Shown here: piece after piece, positions 1-59,137 of the stretch | Layout: the number at the start of each line of letters is the position of its first letter | Position numbering within the stretch: position 1 is the first letter of the stretch | Assembly: GCF_026213295.1 (NCBI RefSeq) | Contig: NC_079412.1 | Coordinates: 18,447,647-18,511,646, forward strand | Direction of reading: 5' to 3' | Source of the DNA: Gadus chalcogrammus | Lineage: Eukaryota; Chordata; Actinopteri; Gadiformes; Gadidae | Length of the DNA stretch: 64,000 nt | Made by a program: the position numbers and the translations under genes | Notes under the pieces: generated by a model | Seen by the model: the letters and a program-made list of their open reading frames with translations, nothing else | The model's database searches: none | Told to the model about the DNA's origin: nothing

Positions 1-2928
1 CAGACCATCCTGGGTCACTCACGGCAATGTCAAAACTGCAAAGTATTCTCAGCTAAATCCATTCTGTTGACCCCATGTGGGTTCAATGGCAACTTTAGAG
101 TCAATATGAGATGATTTGGTGGTATAAACCTCAACTGTCAATCCTTTCAACGTTCTGCCGCCGAATGCTCAAAGAGAGCGCCTCAGACGCCCTCCCCTAT
201 CTTAATCCGTGACAAAGAGATTAAAAGCCATGGCTTCATCACGGCGGTCTGACAGGGATAAACCCGCCCTTGAAAGAGCCCTGACTGAAGGAATGAAATG
301 ATCTACCCTCTGGGAGAAGAAACTAAAATAAATGTGGCCTTCGCCGTCCGCCGTATCATTCATCCGCAGAGAAGAAAAGCTCAGAGTATTAAAAAACCCA
401 GAGTGAAGAGTAAGAAGTATATCTCAAAAGACACACCACAGTTTGATTAATGGTGGTTTGGGGATGGTTGCTCCATCCTCTTGTCTGGGGCGGATCGACT
501 TTGGGGGGCGGGGGGCGATGTAATGCTATCATCAGCACAACCGGGACAAAGGGGGAAAATACATGTTCTACGTGTTTGTGTGTGTATGTGTGTGTGTCTT
601 TGTGTGTTTGTAGGTGTGCGTGTCTGTGCGTGCGTGTGTAATATGTAATGTGTAATGGGTAAAAGACTCTCCCTTGACGGTAAGGTCGTGATGCATTCGG
701 AGGTTGGCTAACTCAAGCAGGGCCTGAAATAGACATCCTCTCCAGCATCTATCGAACATGTGCCTGAAGGAATAATGAACATGGAGAGGCTCTGTGGAGG
801 CGTGTCGACCGAGTCCGTTGCCTTGAAAGCAAATTAACTCCTAACTCCCTTCTGGCAGGTACAACCACGGGAGGAAACCACCAAAATAACCCCGTTCAGA
901 ACGAGGGCGGGATAAAAGGATCCATTTAGGTTTGACGCCCGTGTCAAACAACAGGCAGGACAAAACGAGAGAGCAGTTACTGCCAACTCCTTTCATCAAA
1001 GCACTTGTCTTCCAGAGAATGGATAATGGATACGGAAAACCTCTGTGCTCTCCAGCACGCCTAGCCCTCACTGCTGCTTCTTCTGGGAGGACCACACCGT
1101 CTGGGTGACCGTACCGGTGTCCACATCTCTCCAGGGTTCCCTTTCCAACTTCAAAAGTACTTTCTTTAACCCGTTCTATCGAAGAGCATTTATCACAAGC
1201 ACACCACAAATGTAAACAAAGCACATAAGCAATTCTTATGTGCTTTGTTCACAGTCTTTTGGAATCAATGTGTGTAGGTCAGTTCGCAGTTTGAAGACTT
1301 GTACTTTACAAAATGTATTTTCACAAAGACTCAAGTGCTACATTTGGCATTGTTCACATTCGTTACGTTCACGAAAGATGCTCTTAGGCAGAGTCTGCAC
1401 AGAAGAGTTATTTTGACTAATAATAAAGGTAACCGTATGTGGCAACAGATGTTATAGTGAAGCCAGGAGAGACGGTCACAAAGGTTTGATCATCCACACC
1501 GGCATTGTCCTTTAAACAGAGTGCAATCAGTGGTGTTATGGATCCCCACCCAGGGGGCTGGCCGGGGGTGAGACAGAGATCAGAGCCGGGTTGATGGTGG
1601 AATCGATTGTTCATGTTCATCAGGGATCTCGCTGCAGGGGCGGACACACCATGAGAACATGCTAATGATGCCCCCCCCCCTTCCCCCCAGAGAGCCCGGA
1701 CCCTTCGGGGCCACGAAGACCGAAGAATACAGAAAACGATCTCAAAATAATAATCAATAACCATATTTACATGATATTGATTAGGATATCCGTGTTGTTA
1801 TCGGCTACAACGGCCATGACAGACAGTAATTAGACAACGCTTACAAACAAACTAAACTGCAGAAGGTCAGACTCAAAAGGATTTTGCATAGCTACGTGCA
1901 TTATTATACGGTTTGCCCAATTTAATAAATAAAAACAACAACCACGACCTTCACTTTTGGCGAGAAACGGGAAAGAGATAAAGTTGTCAAGAAGGTGGTT
2001 TTTATGTGGGTGATTGATGGTCCACTGAAACCAAAGGGGCTCCTAAACAGTGCCAACCAGCCTGTGGTTGTTCCCCACACTAAACAGCCTCTCACTCCTC
2101 TTCTGAGTTCTCTAAAAGGCCTTAACACCCTCACCGAGCATGAGTGCTCCCGCATCGGTGCACGTCATTAGCAGGCTGGTAGAGAGAGGTGTGTGAGGCG
2201 AGCCGGTGAGAAGGCAGAGTAGAGCTCTCGGCGCGTGACACACAGCCACAGATGTCTTATTTAGAAGCAGGATTCTGTGGATTGGCCCGGCCAGCTGTGG
2301 CCAGCCGTTCTCTCCCCCCATCCATCCTCGTTACCAAAGGCCTGCTTTGTAGAAACAATGGCAAGGGGGAGCGGGCTGAATCACAGAGGTGTAACAGCAG
2401 GTGGTGTTATGGGGCACCGTGACCTTGCCGGCTCCAACAATAGCGTCTCACACTCTCAGGGGCTGAGGTGGCCACCTTCGTTTAGGGAACACATAGATCA
2501 CAGGTGACTGGAAGGAAGGGCACGCTATCGCTCTATGTGTGCGTGTGCGTGTGCATGTGCATGTGCATGTGCAACGCACACACCTGTTTTGCCAAAGAGT
2601 ATTAATACTTAAGATTCATGGGGAATAAAAAAGAAAGACCATATCATGATGTTCTGAGGTATAAATAGATGCATTATTTATTTTCAAGTGTGATTGTGTT
2701 TTCAAGAGAATTAAAAGATAAATAGGAATTTGAACAGAGAAAACTGGAACGTTTTCACAAACAATCCAGATAAAAGGGACCTGGTTTCACTGCAGGGACT
2801 TTTGTGTTGAGGTTTTGGGAAAAAGTATTGAGGAGGAGGAGGAGGAGGAGAAGGAGAAGGAGGAGAAGGAGAAGGAGGAGGAGAAGAGGAGAACAGGGAG
2901 GGGGAGGGACCCCGGCGGCGCCGCTCAC
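1..2928. other. ANKS1A intron 13 (partial)
   Basis: No coding exon recognised on either strand. It contains a degenerate GT tract (about 568-640), a 15-bp-stem hairpin (1215-1249), a (GTGCAT)n tract (about 2535-2572) and, just beyond the exon 13 donor, a GGA-rich purine tract (2830-2896; TCC-rich in the transcript). Confidence 0.7.
2830..2896. repeat. GGA-rich purine tract
   Basis: (GGA)n/(GAAGGA)n on the plus strand, about 35 nt beyond the ANKS1A exon 13 donor; pyrimidine-rich in the transcript. Confidence 0.95.
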
Positions 2929-51620
<48,692 letters not shown>

Positions 51621-52016
51621 CACGGATCGAAAGGGGAATCTGAAGGATCAGGGCAGGAAAAGGGGAGTAAAATTCCTTTGCGATCCCTTCCCAATACTGA
51701 TCCGAACTTTCCCTCGCAGAAGCAAAATATACGGGAGTCCTTTTCCCGGCTGCTCGGTTGTTTCTATCCGAGCGGCGCTGCTCTCCCGAAGACCCGGGTC
51801 CACAGTTGGCGCTCAGGGGAAAGTTTCGTTCAGCACCGCTAAGGAAACTTCCTTTGACCAGTCCCCCCCCCCCCCTGAGTGCAGTCCGTCACTTCCTTGA
51901 AACTACCCCTCTCTCTGCGTGATCAAAGCCGGGATAGTCACAACTCCCAGACCCTCACGCCCGAACTGTTTTCCAAAAGAATCGGATGGGCGTAAGCAAG
52001 ATGGTGCCGGAACCAG

Positions 52017-52058
52017 TGTTGCCAGATTGGGACAGATGTCTCGCCCAATCTGGCAACA
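52017..52058. promoter_or_regulatory. 15-bp inverted repeat with ATTGG/CCAAT boxes
   Basis: Arm 52017-52031 (TGTTGCCAGATTGGG) and its exact reverse complement at 52044-52058 flank a 12-nt spacer. The arms carry the CCAAT core in opposite orientations. GCCGGAA motifs lie just outside both arms. It is placed about 400 bp upstream of the ANKS1A ATG. Confidence 0.6.
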
Positions 52059-52481
52059 GTGGCCGGAACACATCTCCTCCAATAGGTCCATGCTCCAGAC
52101 CAGACCGGGACGGAGGGCGGCCGGGCGTATTGTATGCGCATCCAGTGCGTTGACCGGCAGTTTTACTTAGTTGATTCAGTATAAACACATTTGTAATGTT
52201 TTTTTAGATCTAGAGTGATATGCATAAACAAGAACCACACTGTCAGATCATTGTGTCCCCTCTCATTGCGAAATCCCAGGAAAATAACTTTAGATAATAA
52301 TGCTTTTTTTTTTATTATGTCTATGAATAATTATATAGCCTTAGAACGCAGGAGTATGGCTATTGAATCAAATTATTCGAGATTATTTATATATTGAGTA
52401 TAAATGAATACTACAATATCGAATCGAGGGACACTGTTAAAATTGTCCTCACTTATATGGACAATAAAGTTGCTACAAGGA

Positions 52482-52491
52482 ACCGGAAGTG
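52482..52491 (+). promoter_or_regulatory. ETS/GABP consensus site
   Basis: ACCGGAAGTG matches the GABPA/ETS core promoter consensus found at many housekeeping genes. It lies about 1.15 kb upstream of the TAF11 ATG and about 50 nt upstream of a possible first-exon donor (AAG|GTATCT at 52539). Confidence 0.55.
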
Positions 52492-52538
52492 TGTCTGTTT
52501 CAATCCGCAACCATACTGCATCTAGCTAGTGGGTTAAG
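52492..52538 (+). other. taf11: Possible non-coding first exon of TAF11
   Basis: Inferred only. The TAF11 ATG follows a splice acceptor at 53639-53640, which requires an upstream exon. The best-placed donor after the ETS site is AAG|GTATCT at 52539; AAC|GTAAGT at about 52649 is an alternative. The 5' limit is unknown. Confidence 0.3.
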
Positions 52539-53640
52539 GTATCTCAATATCCTTAAAATTAACAAGCTACATTACATCTTCATGAATAATTTGCCTGGGA
52601 TCTGGTATGAAACCCTTTTTATTATGTTTTTAATTGTAGTTATTTAACGTAAGTTGAAAAGATAAGCACTATGGAGAGAGCTGTTAGCTTCAGAGGCGAA
52701 GTAGCATAGGCATCGTTGTTGTTGTTGACATTGTTCTAGTTGCAAATGTTGAACATGTTTTCTAGAACAACCTTCCACGTTTGTGTGCATTCAATAAAAA
52801 ATACAAAAACCGTATTTGGTGGTTAACGAATCAAAACAGCTCTATATTACACGTTGTATTTTAATCGAATGTACAAAATACGTAATACTTGAAGGGGTAA
52901 TAGCCAGGATACCCTTTGATAAAACATCAGATACAATTTCATCGTATAGGTCTACTGTTACACACACACACTCACACTCACACACACACAATATCATAAA
53001 AGACAAAGCAACCAAACGGTCCATTCTGAAAAGATAGTCAGTAGCCAGAGCCCTGCAGTGGGAGACACGTAAGGTTTTTAGTCACAAGTAAGTGTGATGG
53101 ATGTTCTCTTGTCTGCAAACTCCAATTTAATTTATAATACATAGAGGAGATAATAGATCACTATCAGTTAGTGAATAGACTCAAAGGACTTCACAAGTGT
53201 GTAAAAGTTTTAATGTGTAATTGGGGATATGGGTTTTCTCAGTTTTGGTGGCAGTGGCCAGAATCTCGGCTGCAGGATTTAGCACATGTCCTGGACAGAG
53301 TTGCATGTAGCCTATGTCATAGTAAAGAAACATGCTGAAAGGAATGGTATTGATTACTTACTGCACTTACTTAATTTGGTTTATATTTCTTAGCTGGGGA
53401 AAAGTGCTTGAATTACCATAAGGGTTGTGTACAGGCTTCAATCAAATGTAGTTGATAAAGGAAAGTTGTCAAACAGATTTTTTTTTATATACACACTAAG
53501 GACTCTAATACACCTAGTAATGTCATGGAGGCTACATGATCAGGGTCATAGGAAGTACTTCTGTTTGATAATTAGTGGGTTCGTTGTCATCTCTTGATGG
53601 ATATCCTTTTGGGGAACTTTTTCCATTCATATTTGTGCAG

Positions 53641-53808
53641 AGAATGGCAGACCCAGCGAGGATAAAACCAGAGATCCCCAAGGCAACGTCTTCAGGCAAA
53701 GATGAACAGAGCAGACCAGAGGACACAGAACGCGCATCTACCTCAGGAAGTGGCAGCAATGAAACCAAAGACTCTGCCGGCCAATTGAAGCCAAAAGAGG
53801 AGAAAGAT
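53641..53808 (+). CDS. taf11: TAF11 first coding exon
   Basis: Acceptor TTTGTGCAG| at 53639-53640, ATG at 53644, 55 codons, donor AAAGAT|GTGAGC. It encodes the acidic/Ser-rich N-terminal tail ([20 protein letters not shown]). Confidence 0.93.
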
Positions 53809-55158
53809 GTGAGCCACCGTGCTGCATACAACCTCTTCATGAATGACACATTAATGAGACTCGATCATTTTTGGTGTTTGTGATTGAAGCAGACCTTCTA
53901 TTAAGCTTGTAATAAGGGTTACTTCCTTAATATATACAGGAAATGTTCCTGTGTAATAACCTTTCAAATGTTTTCACACAGCTGATTATTTTCCTGTTTT
54001 CTCTTTCAATATTATGTTTACCGTACTCAATGTCCGTCATGTTTCCTATTTAAAAGGAATCGGCAGCAGGAGATGACGAAGAGGAAGGAACGTCGGGCGA
54101 GCCTAACAGCAAAAGAATGAAAGTAGAACCGGAGAAGAAGAAGGAAAGAAAGTGTCCGAAAGTGGATGAGGATGAAATTCAGAAGATGCAGTAAGCTTGA
54201 AATTCCCCACATCTAAACACCAGTTAAAATGACTGCTGTGTGATCCCAGGAGTCCCTTATTCACGTGCTGCCCTGCGGTGCTGTGTTTTTCTTGACAGAG
54301 TTCTGGTGTCCTCCTTCTCCGAGGAGCAGCTGAACCGATATGAGATGTACAGACGCTCGGCCTTCCCCAAGGCCGCCATCAAGAGGGTGAGGGGTTTCAT
54401 CCTTCCCCGTCCTCAAAGATACACAAATGCATGTTGTTCGATTGTTATCAAATTTTGTACTGTTTTTTTTTTTGTTTCTTAGTTAATTCAGTCCATAACA
54501 GGATCATCAGTGTCTCAGAATGTAGTGATCGCCATGTCTGGAATTTCCAAGGTCTTTGCTGGAGAAATAGTGGAGGAAGGTGAGTGGCATACATTAAAAA
54601 GGGTTCATTGCAGTTAGGGTCTTCATTTTAAACCTAAGTTTGATAATGATAGTCGATGTATAGTAGGGCTTTTACATCAAGACATCACATCGCAGTGACC
54701 AACCCTATAGGAGCATTGGATGTTTGTAATTATGTTGGTAGTCATGTATTTTTGGTCATTGTTTAGTAATTCATCATAAAATTATTTGCATTATGGGCCA
54801 TGGGGAGACATTGAGTTTGAAACTGCCAAAGCGTTTCTCATGTGAGGGGGCAATGTTTTCATTAGTCTAGATAACGATATATTTGTATATATTTAGGATT
54901 TAACAAGACTTCAGCTCTCTCCCTCTCAATATGGTGTGGTATTAGAGTGTCTGCAAAAAAAATCCCATGATGCATTCTGGTGTACAAACTCTGTAGTGAT
55001 TCCCTTTCCTCTTCCCCCTCCTCCCAGCCCTGGATGTTTGTGAGAAGTGGGGGGACACGCCCCCACTGCAGCCCAAGCACATGAGAGAGGCCGTGAGGAG
55101 GCTCAAGACCCGGGAACAGGTCCCCAACACAAAGCACAAGAACATCCTCTTCCACTGA
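53644..55158 (+). CDS. taf11: TAF11, TFIID histone-fold subunit (complete)
   Basis: TATA-box-binding-protein associated factor 11; pairs with TAF13 through a histone fold inside TFIID in the nucleus (known of the family). Joined exons 53644-53808, 54057-54190, 54299-54386, 54483-54579 and 55028-55158 give 615 nt, 204 aa plus stop (human 211). Residues 1-99 are a charged, Ser/Glu-rich disordered tail ([24 protein letters not shown]). The C-terminal half is the almost invariant histone-fold region: [35 protein letters not shown] and [13 protein letters not shown], ending [10 protein letters not shown]. Introns are short (96-448 bp). The ATG sits 3 nt after a good acceptor (TTTGTGCAG|AGA), so a non-coding exon probably lies upstream. 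Its orientation, opposite to both neighbours, matches the human locus. Confidence 0.97.
54057..54190 (+). CDS. taf11: TAF11 coding exon 2
   Basis: Acceptor TTTAAAAG|, donor ATGCA|GTAAGC, ends in phase 2. Encodes [20 protein letters not shown] and a Lys-rich stretch ending DEDEIQKM. Confidence 0.94.
54299..54386 (+). CDS. taf11: TAF11 coding exon 3 (histone fold start)
   Basis: Acceptor CTTGACAG|, donor AAGAGG|GTGAGG. Encodes [20 protein letters not shown] and AFPKAAIKR, identical to vertebrate TAF11 over most of its length. Confidence 0.96.
54483..54579 (+). CDS. taf11: TAF11 coding exon 4 (histone fold)
   Basis: Acceptor after a T-rich tract (TTTGTTTCTTAG|), donor GGAAG|GTGAGT. Encodes [20 protein letters not shown] then [12 protein letters not shown]. 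Confidence 0.96.
55028..55158 (+). CDS. taf11: TAF11 last coding exon
   Basis: Acceptor CCTCCTCCCAG|, stop TGA at 55156-55158. Encodes [20 protein letters not shown] and [20 protein letters not shown], ending FH. Confidence 0.96.
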
Positions 55159-55514
55159 GTCGCTCCTCCGACAGACATTTATGGACTCGTCATCTTTTTT
55201 CTAAAACGTTCAACTACAACGAGATGTGGCCAACCCCAGCAGGAAACCATGGTCACCTATATCTGCGGAGTTAGGCAAAGACTAACAGCAAGACAAACGG
55301 CAACAACAGATTCAAGATTCAACGTTTACTAATGTGAAAGTGCTGATTTTAAAATTCCTTTCATTTTTTTTTTTATTCCCTATCCTGTTCCTGTAACATG
55401 CTTATAAGGTTGCTTCTGTTACAATCAGACAGATGTGTCACATTGCTTGTAAATGTAGCCTCGTGTTTAAATGTAGACAAAAACATCTGCATGTAGTGAC
55501 AGTTGGTTTGCCAC

Positions 55515-55520
55515 ATTAAA
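55515..55520 (+). terminator. taf11: Possible TAF11 poly(A) signal
   Basis: ATTAAA about 360 nt after the TAF11 stop, followed by T/G-containing sequence. It is the common variant hexamer; no AATAAA was seen nearer on this strand. Confidence 0.4.
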
Positions 55521-55800
55521 AGTATTTCAATTAATTCAGTTTCAAGGCTTGCATTCATCCGTTTACTTCCCATGAAAAAGAAGTAGTCACAATGTTTTGA
55601 TTGCTATAACAATATCTATAGTATTGCATCATATAAACCCATATTTCCAAACCGTTATAAAATACTTGCATTGATCTGGAATAATTGTGACCCAACTATA
55701 TTGCGAAATGTAAAACAACATCAATATTTTAGTGTATACAAATTAAATACACCTTTAAATGTTTAACAAATCCCCCAAATTACAGTACAGTAACGAGTTA

Positions 55801-55806
55801 TTTATT
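55801..55806 (-). terminator. Possible distal UHRF1BP1 poly(A) signal
   Basis: TTTATT on the plus strand reads AATAAA on the minus strand, with a GT-rich segment 20-35 nt downstream. If used, the UHRF1BP1 3' UTR would be about 3.2 kb, would include the 57.1-57.7 kb element, and would end close to the TAF11 3' end. Other sites are possible. Confidence 0.3.
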
Positions 55807-57117
55807 ATTTTCAGTTTTTCACACGGCTTTGGTTCACAGAACCAATTTCTTAGATCTAATTAGGTGATAATACAAAATCCATTGTAAATATTTCAGAACA
55901 AATAACAAAATACATACGGTATTTTACAGATGGCGGAAGGTACTTATCACAGGACAATCTTTTTTAAAGGTGATTCACATTAAAAGTGCAATTTGCAGTG
56001 AATGTGCCACAAGTGCAAAAAAATCTACAAGGCATTAAGCACAAAACAAAATGTTCTATGCATGCATCACCACTCAAACATTTGTAAATTAATCATAGGG
56101 AGAGAACAAGGCACAACATGGGAAGTCATTGTTCTCAGCGATTCCTTCTGTTTTGCTTGGACCATAAGACGGTACCAGTAATGAACACACCACCGTCTCA
56201 GCCCAGCCAGAAGCAACTTTGGCTCTGAGGCCTTGACGTTTGAGGTAGGAGAATTTTAGGATTACGTTCCAAATGAGACATTGAATCACATTTAATTCTC
56301 ACCACTGTACCCTCGTCTACAAGGCCATGCAAAATGTAAACGTCAAAAGAAAAGAAATATGAATTTAGAGGTGTCGTCTCCTTTAGTTTTTTCCTCTCAT
56401 CGTGTTTTGCAGAACTGTCCGTCATCAGGGTTTGGTTAAACCACTCTTCTATTGCTGAAGTATTTTACATTCCAGAGTTTTTAAACTCATACCACACCAT
56501 GTAAAAGCTGCTAAGGTGGGATGCTGTTTCAAATCCGCACCACCAGGGGTCTCTCAAGTACCTAGTAAGTAAGAAACAAACGGTGCAAAATAGTGGCTGG
56601 TTTCGGAATGAGTCTTTTTTTTTACAAATGAATAAGGATAAAAAATAAAAAATAATGCCCAGTAAAGAAGCCTGCACCGTAGCTTTGACAGCTTAACACT
56701 GAAGGTAAACATAAATGTCATTTCGTATGGTTACACTAACTTTAGACAATGCTCAAACTAAAGCAACAAAAACATGAATAGAAAAACCAACTAACCATTC
56801 ATTGACTGAACAAACTTAGGCGACACAATTACAAACTAGAAAAGAAAAAGGAACTGGCACAATTTTAACAAACACTGTGGGCAGGGAGACATTGAAATTC
56901 ATCTCAACGTTATGTTTTGATTGATATGGCTCCAACACTTTGCCTTGTACAATCAGACAGAAAGAGGGGCCTGTTCATCTTGCTGCTCACATAAAACCAC
57001 ACAACAGTACATGGTTATGCTACAAAGAGGCTTAAACTAGCTCCAGTAGAATAGCTGGCCTGATTCCTTCCAGGCCACTCAAGGTGACGAAGGTTATCTG
57101 TTTATTTAGGGTCCTAT

Positions 57118-57745
57118 TACCGTATTTTCCGGACTATAAGTCGCGGTTTTTTTGTAGTTTGGCTTGCCCTGCGACTTATATTTCGAAGCGACTTATATGC
57201 CAAAATTGTGCGTACATAATCTTCGGCCGCAAGATGGCACCGTCATTCATTAGGCCTACAACTGAACGCTGCAAGCCTACTGCACCACCGAATAAATTAT
57301 ATTCTCGTCGTCATCGTCCTCAATGTCCTCCGGTTCAACCAAAGCTACCCCAGCCTTAGCTGCAATGTTGTACAACATAGCTGTCACACATATCACAGCG
57401 CATGACTTGGCCGGCGAAAACTGGAGCCATCCGCTGGACTTGTGAGCGCAACTTCCACCTCCCGATCGTGCGCTCAGGTTTAGGACCGCGGCGCATACCC
57501 GTCCGGTGGAATCCCGGTGTCACTGAATTCGGTATACTCTCAACTACGAGTGGGACCGACACACCTATATTGCTATTGCAATTTTATTCAGTCTCTCCAG
57601 ACTAAACGTTCTTGTTTAAATGTTTAAAAATAAATGCGACTTATACACCGATGCGACGTATATATGTTTTTTTCCTCGTCATGGAGCATTTTTTGACTGA
57701 TGCGACTAATACTCGGGAGCGACGTATAGTCCGGAAAATACGGTA
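57118..57745. mobile_element. 624-bp non-autonomous TA-flanked DNA transposon (MITE-like)
   Basis: Perfect terminal inverted repeats: TACCGTATTTTCCGGACTAT starting at 57118, and the reverse complement ending at 57745. A TA dinucleotide stands just outside CCGTATTTTCC at each end, as expected for a TA target-site duplication. Sub-terminal GCGACTTATA-type units recur in both halves (near 57171, 57190, 57636, 57651 and 57719). There is no intact transposase frame. TA insertion suggests Tc1/mariner-like mobilisation, but I cannot assign the family. Confidence 0.85.
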
Positions 57746-59017
57746 GCTTGAATATTGTTAACAAATGCCACTAATATTTTGTATTTTCAAAACAAAATGA
57801 TACTGGGCCACGACTTAAGAATGAATCCCTGTGAAGAAAAAATACTAAGGTTGACATTTTTCTCTCCCATATAAAGCAGTTATCTTTTCTTTCTTCTTTT
57901 TTTTTACCATTAATTGAACATTACATGAACACCCACTTCAGAAGTAGTGTCCACCTCTGGTGATTATGAGTATTTATATATTATTACCTTGTTTTAGTAC
58001 CTTGAATAAAAAGTCCATTAGACATATGGATCTGCTCTACCTAAGGAATTACGGTTAATACTTAAAAAAAAGAAAAGGTGACGTTATTGTTATTGCCATA
58101 ATTTACAATGTCTTTCTCCTGCTCACAATATACCCTGGTGAGCTATTCTAGTGCTGTAGAATTTCATCAACGTCAAGCTTTAAAACAGGTCACTGAGTCT
58201 TCCCACTGCTCTGGCCTGCAGAATCTCAGCACTGTCATACACAGTCAATCCTCACCTCCTTTAAGGTGCATTGTCCCTCTCTTGATGACATTTAAAAGGG
58301 AGAATCCAATGTAAAGAAGACACTGCACACAAACAGTGGTTTGTTTACTCTCCCTCTACCTCTCCGTTGCACAACACAAACGCTACATTCGCTAACACAG
58401 AAAACACTGGGCGAGTGAGCAGGTGAAAAACACTGTACGACGCTGCCAGTGAACGGCGGTCGACAGCCGGCCCGGCTGCAACTCTGTGCTTAAGAGAGAC
58501 TCTCGGTAAACAGGCCGATTAATGATACATGAGGCCTTTCACCAAGCAAGACTGCAAGTCATGGACGACACGATGAACTGGTAGACGGACCGCTCTCGGG
58601 CAGCTTCTTAGTGCATGTAACAGATTTTGGCATTGTGTTTGTTGCTGAACTAAACTAATCTACACTTAAATAACAACATTTGAAGTGGGAAATGGGCTCA
58701 ACACCATTTTGCGCTTGCATGCTCCATTAACGACCACTGAATCCACGTATACGACATACTGTGCACATCGACATAGTCCAAAGAATGGTGGAAATGCTGA
58801 GGCGCTCGTTTCCCGTTGGTTTAGCTTGTTCTGGTTGCCACTGCGTGCCACTCATCTCAGGAGCATTGGAACAAAACAAGTCAGATTCACATTTTCCCAT
58901 CTTTTTCCGTCTCTGTTAATAAAGGGCTTCCATCACCTTGTGGAATCGGTCCCTCCGGTCCAGGATTGGTCCACCACAGCAGGTGAAGAGGTCTTACCCC
59001 ATGGAGCCAAACAGGGC

Positions 59018-59137
59018 CTACAGGCTAAACATGGGGTCATACTTTTTGAGTTCCAGGAGGAGCACGTCTCTGTCGCAGAGGGCTTGGGTGAGGGCGGCCT
59101 GGGCCCCAGAAAGCTGGGATTCCAGGGTCTCAGGACC
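59018..59137 (-). CDS. uhrf1bp1: UHRF1BP1 exon h (last coding exon)
   Basis: Acceptor GTTTGTTGCAG|. Encodes GPETLESQLSGAQAALTQAL and CDRDVLLLELKKYDPMFSL, then TAG. A predicted amphipathic C-terminal helix. Confidence 0.9.
   Translation of the reverse strand, partial: GPETLESQLSGAQAALTQALCDRDVLLLELKKYDPMFSL

Larger units (their letters stand above)
51621..53640. promoter_or_regulatory. Head-to-head ANKS1A/TAF11 promoter region
   Basis: About 2 kb separates the two start codons, and the genes point away from each other. The ANKS1A side (51621-52150) is GC-rich, with a YY1-like AAGATGG (51998-52004), two GCCGGAA ETS-like half-sites and an inverted repeat with ATTGG/CCAAT. An ACCGGAAGTG ETS/GABP consensus lies at 52482-52491. 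From about 52200 onward the DNA is AT-rich. The exact start sites cannot be seen. Confidence 0.6.
55159..59017. other. Convergent TAF11-UHRF1BP1 3' region
   Basis: 3.9 kb between the two stop codons, AT-rich, without coding exons. It contains the probable 3' UTRs and the 624-bp inverted-repeat element (57120-57743). Confidence 0.7.
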
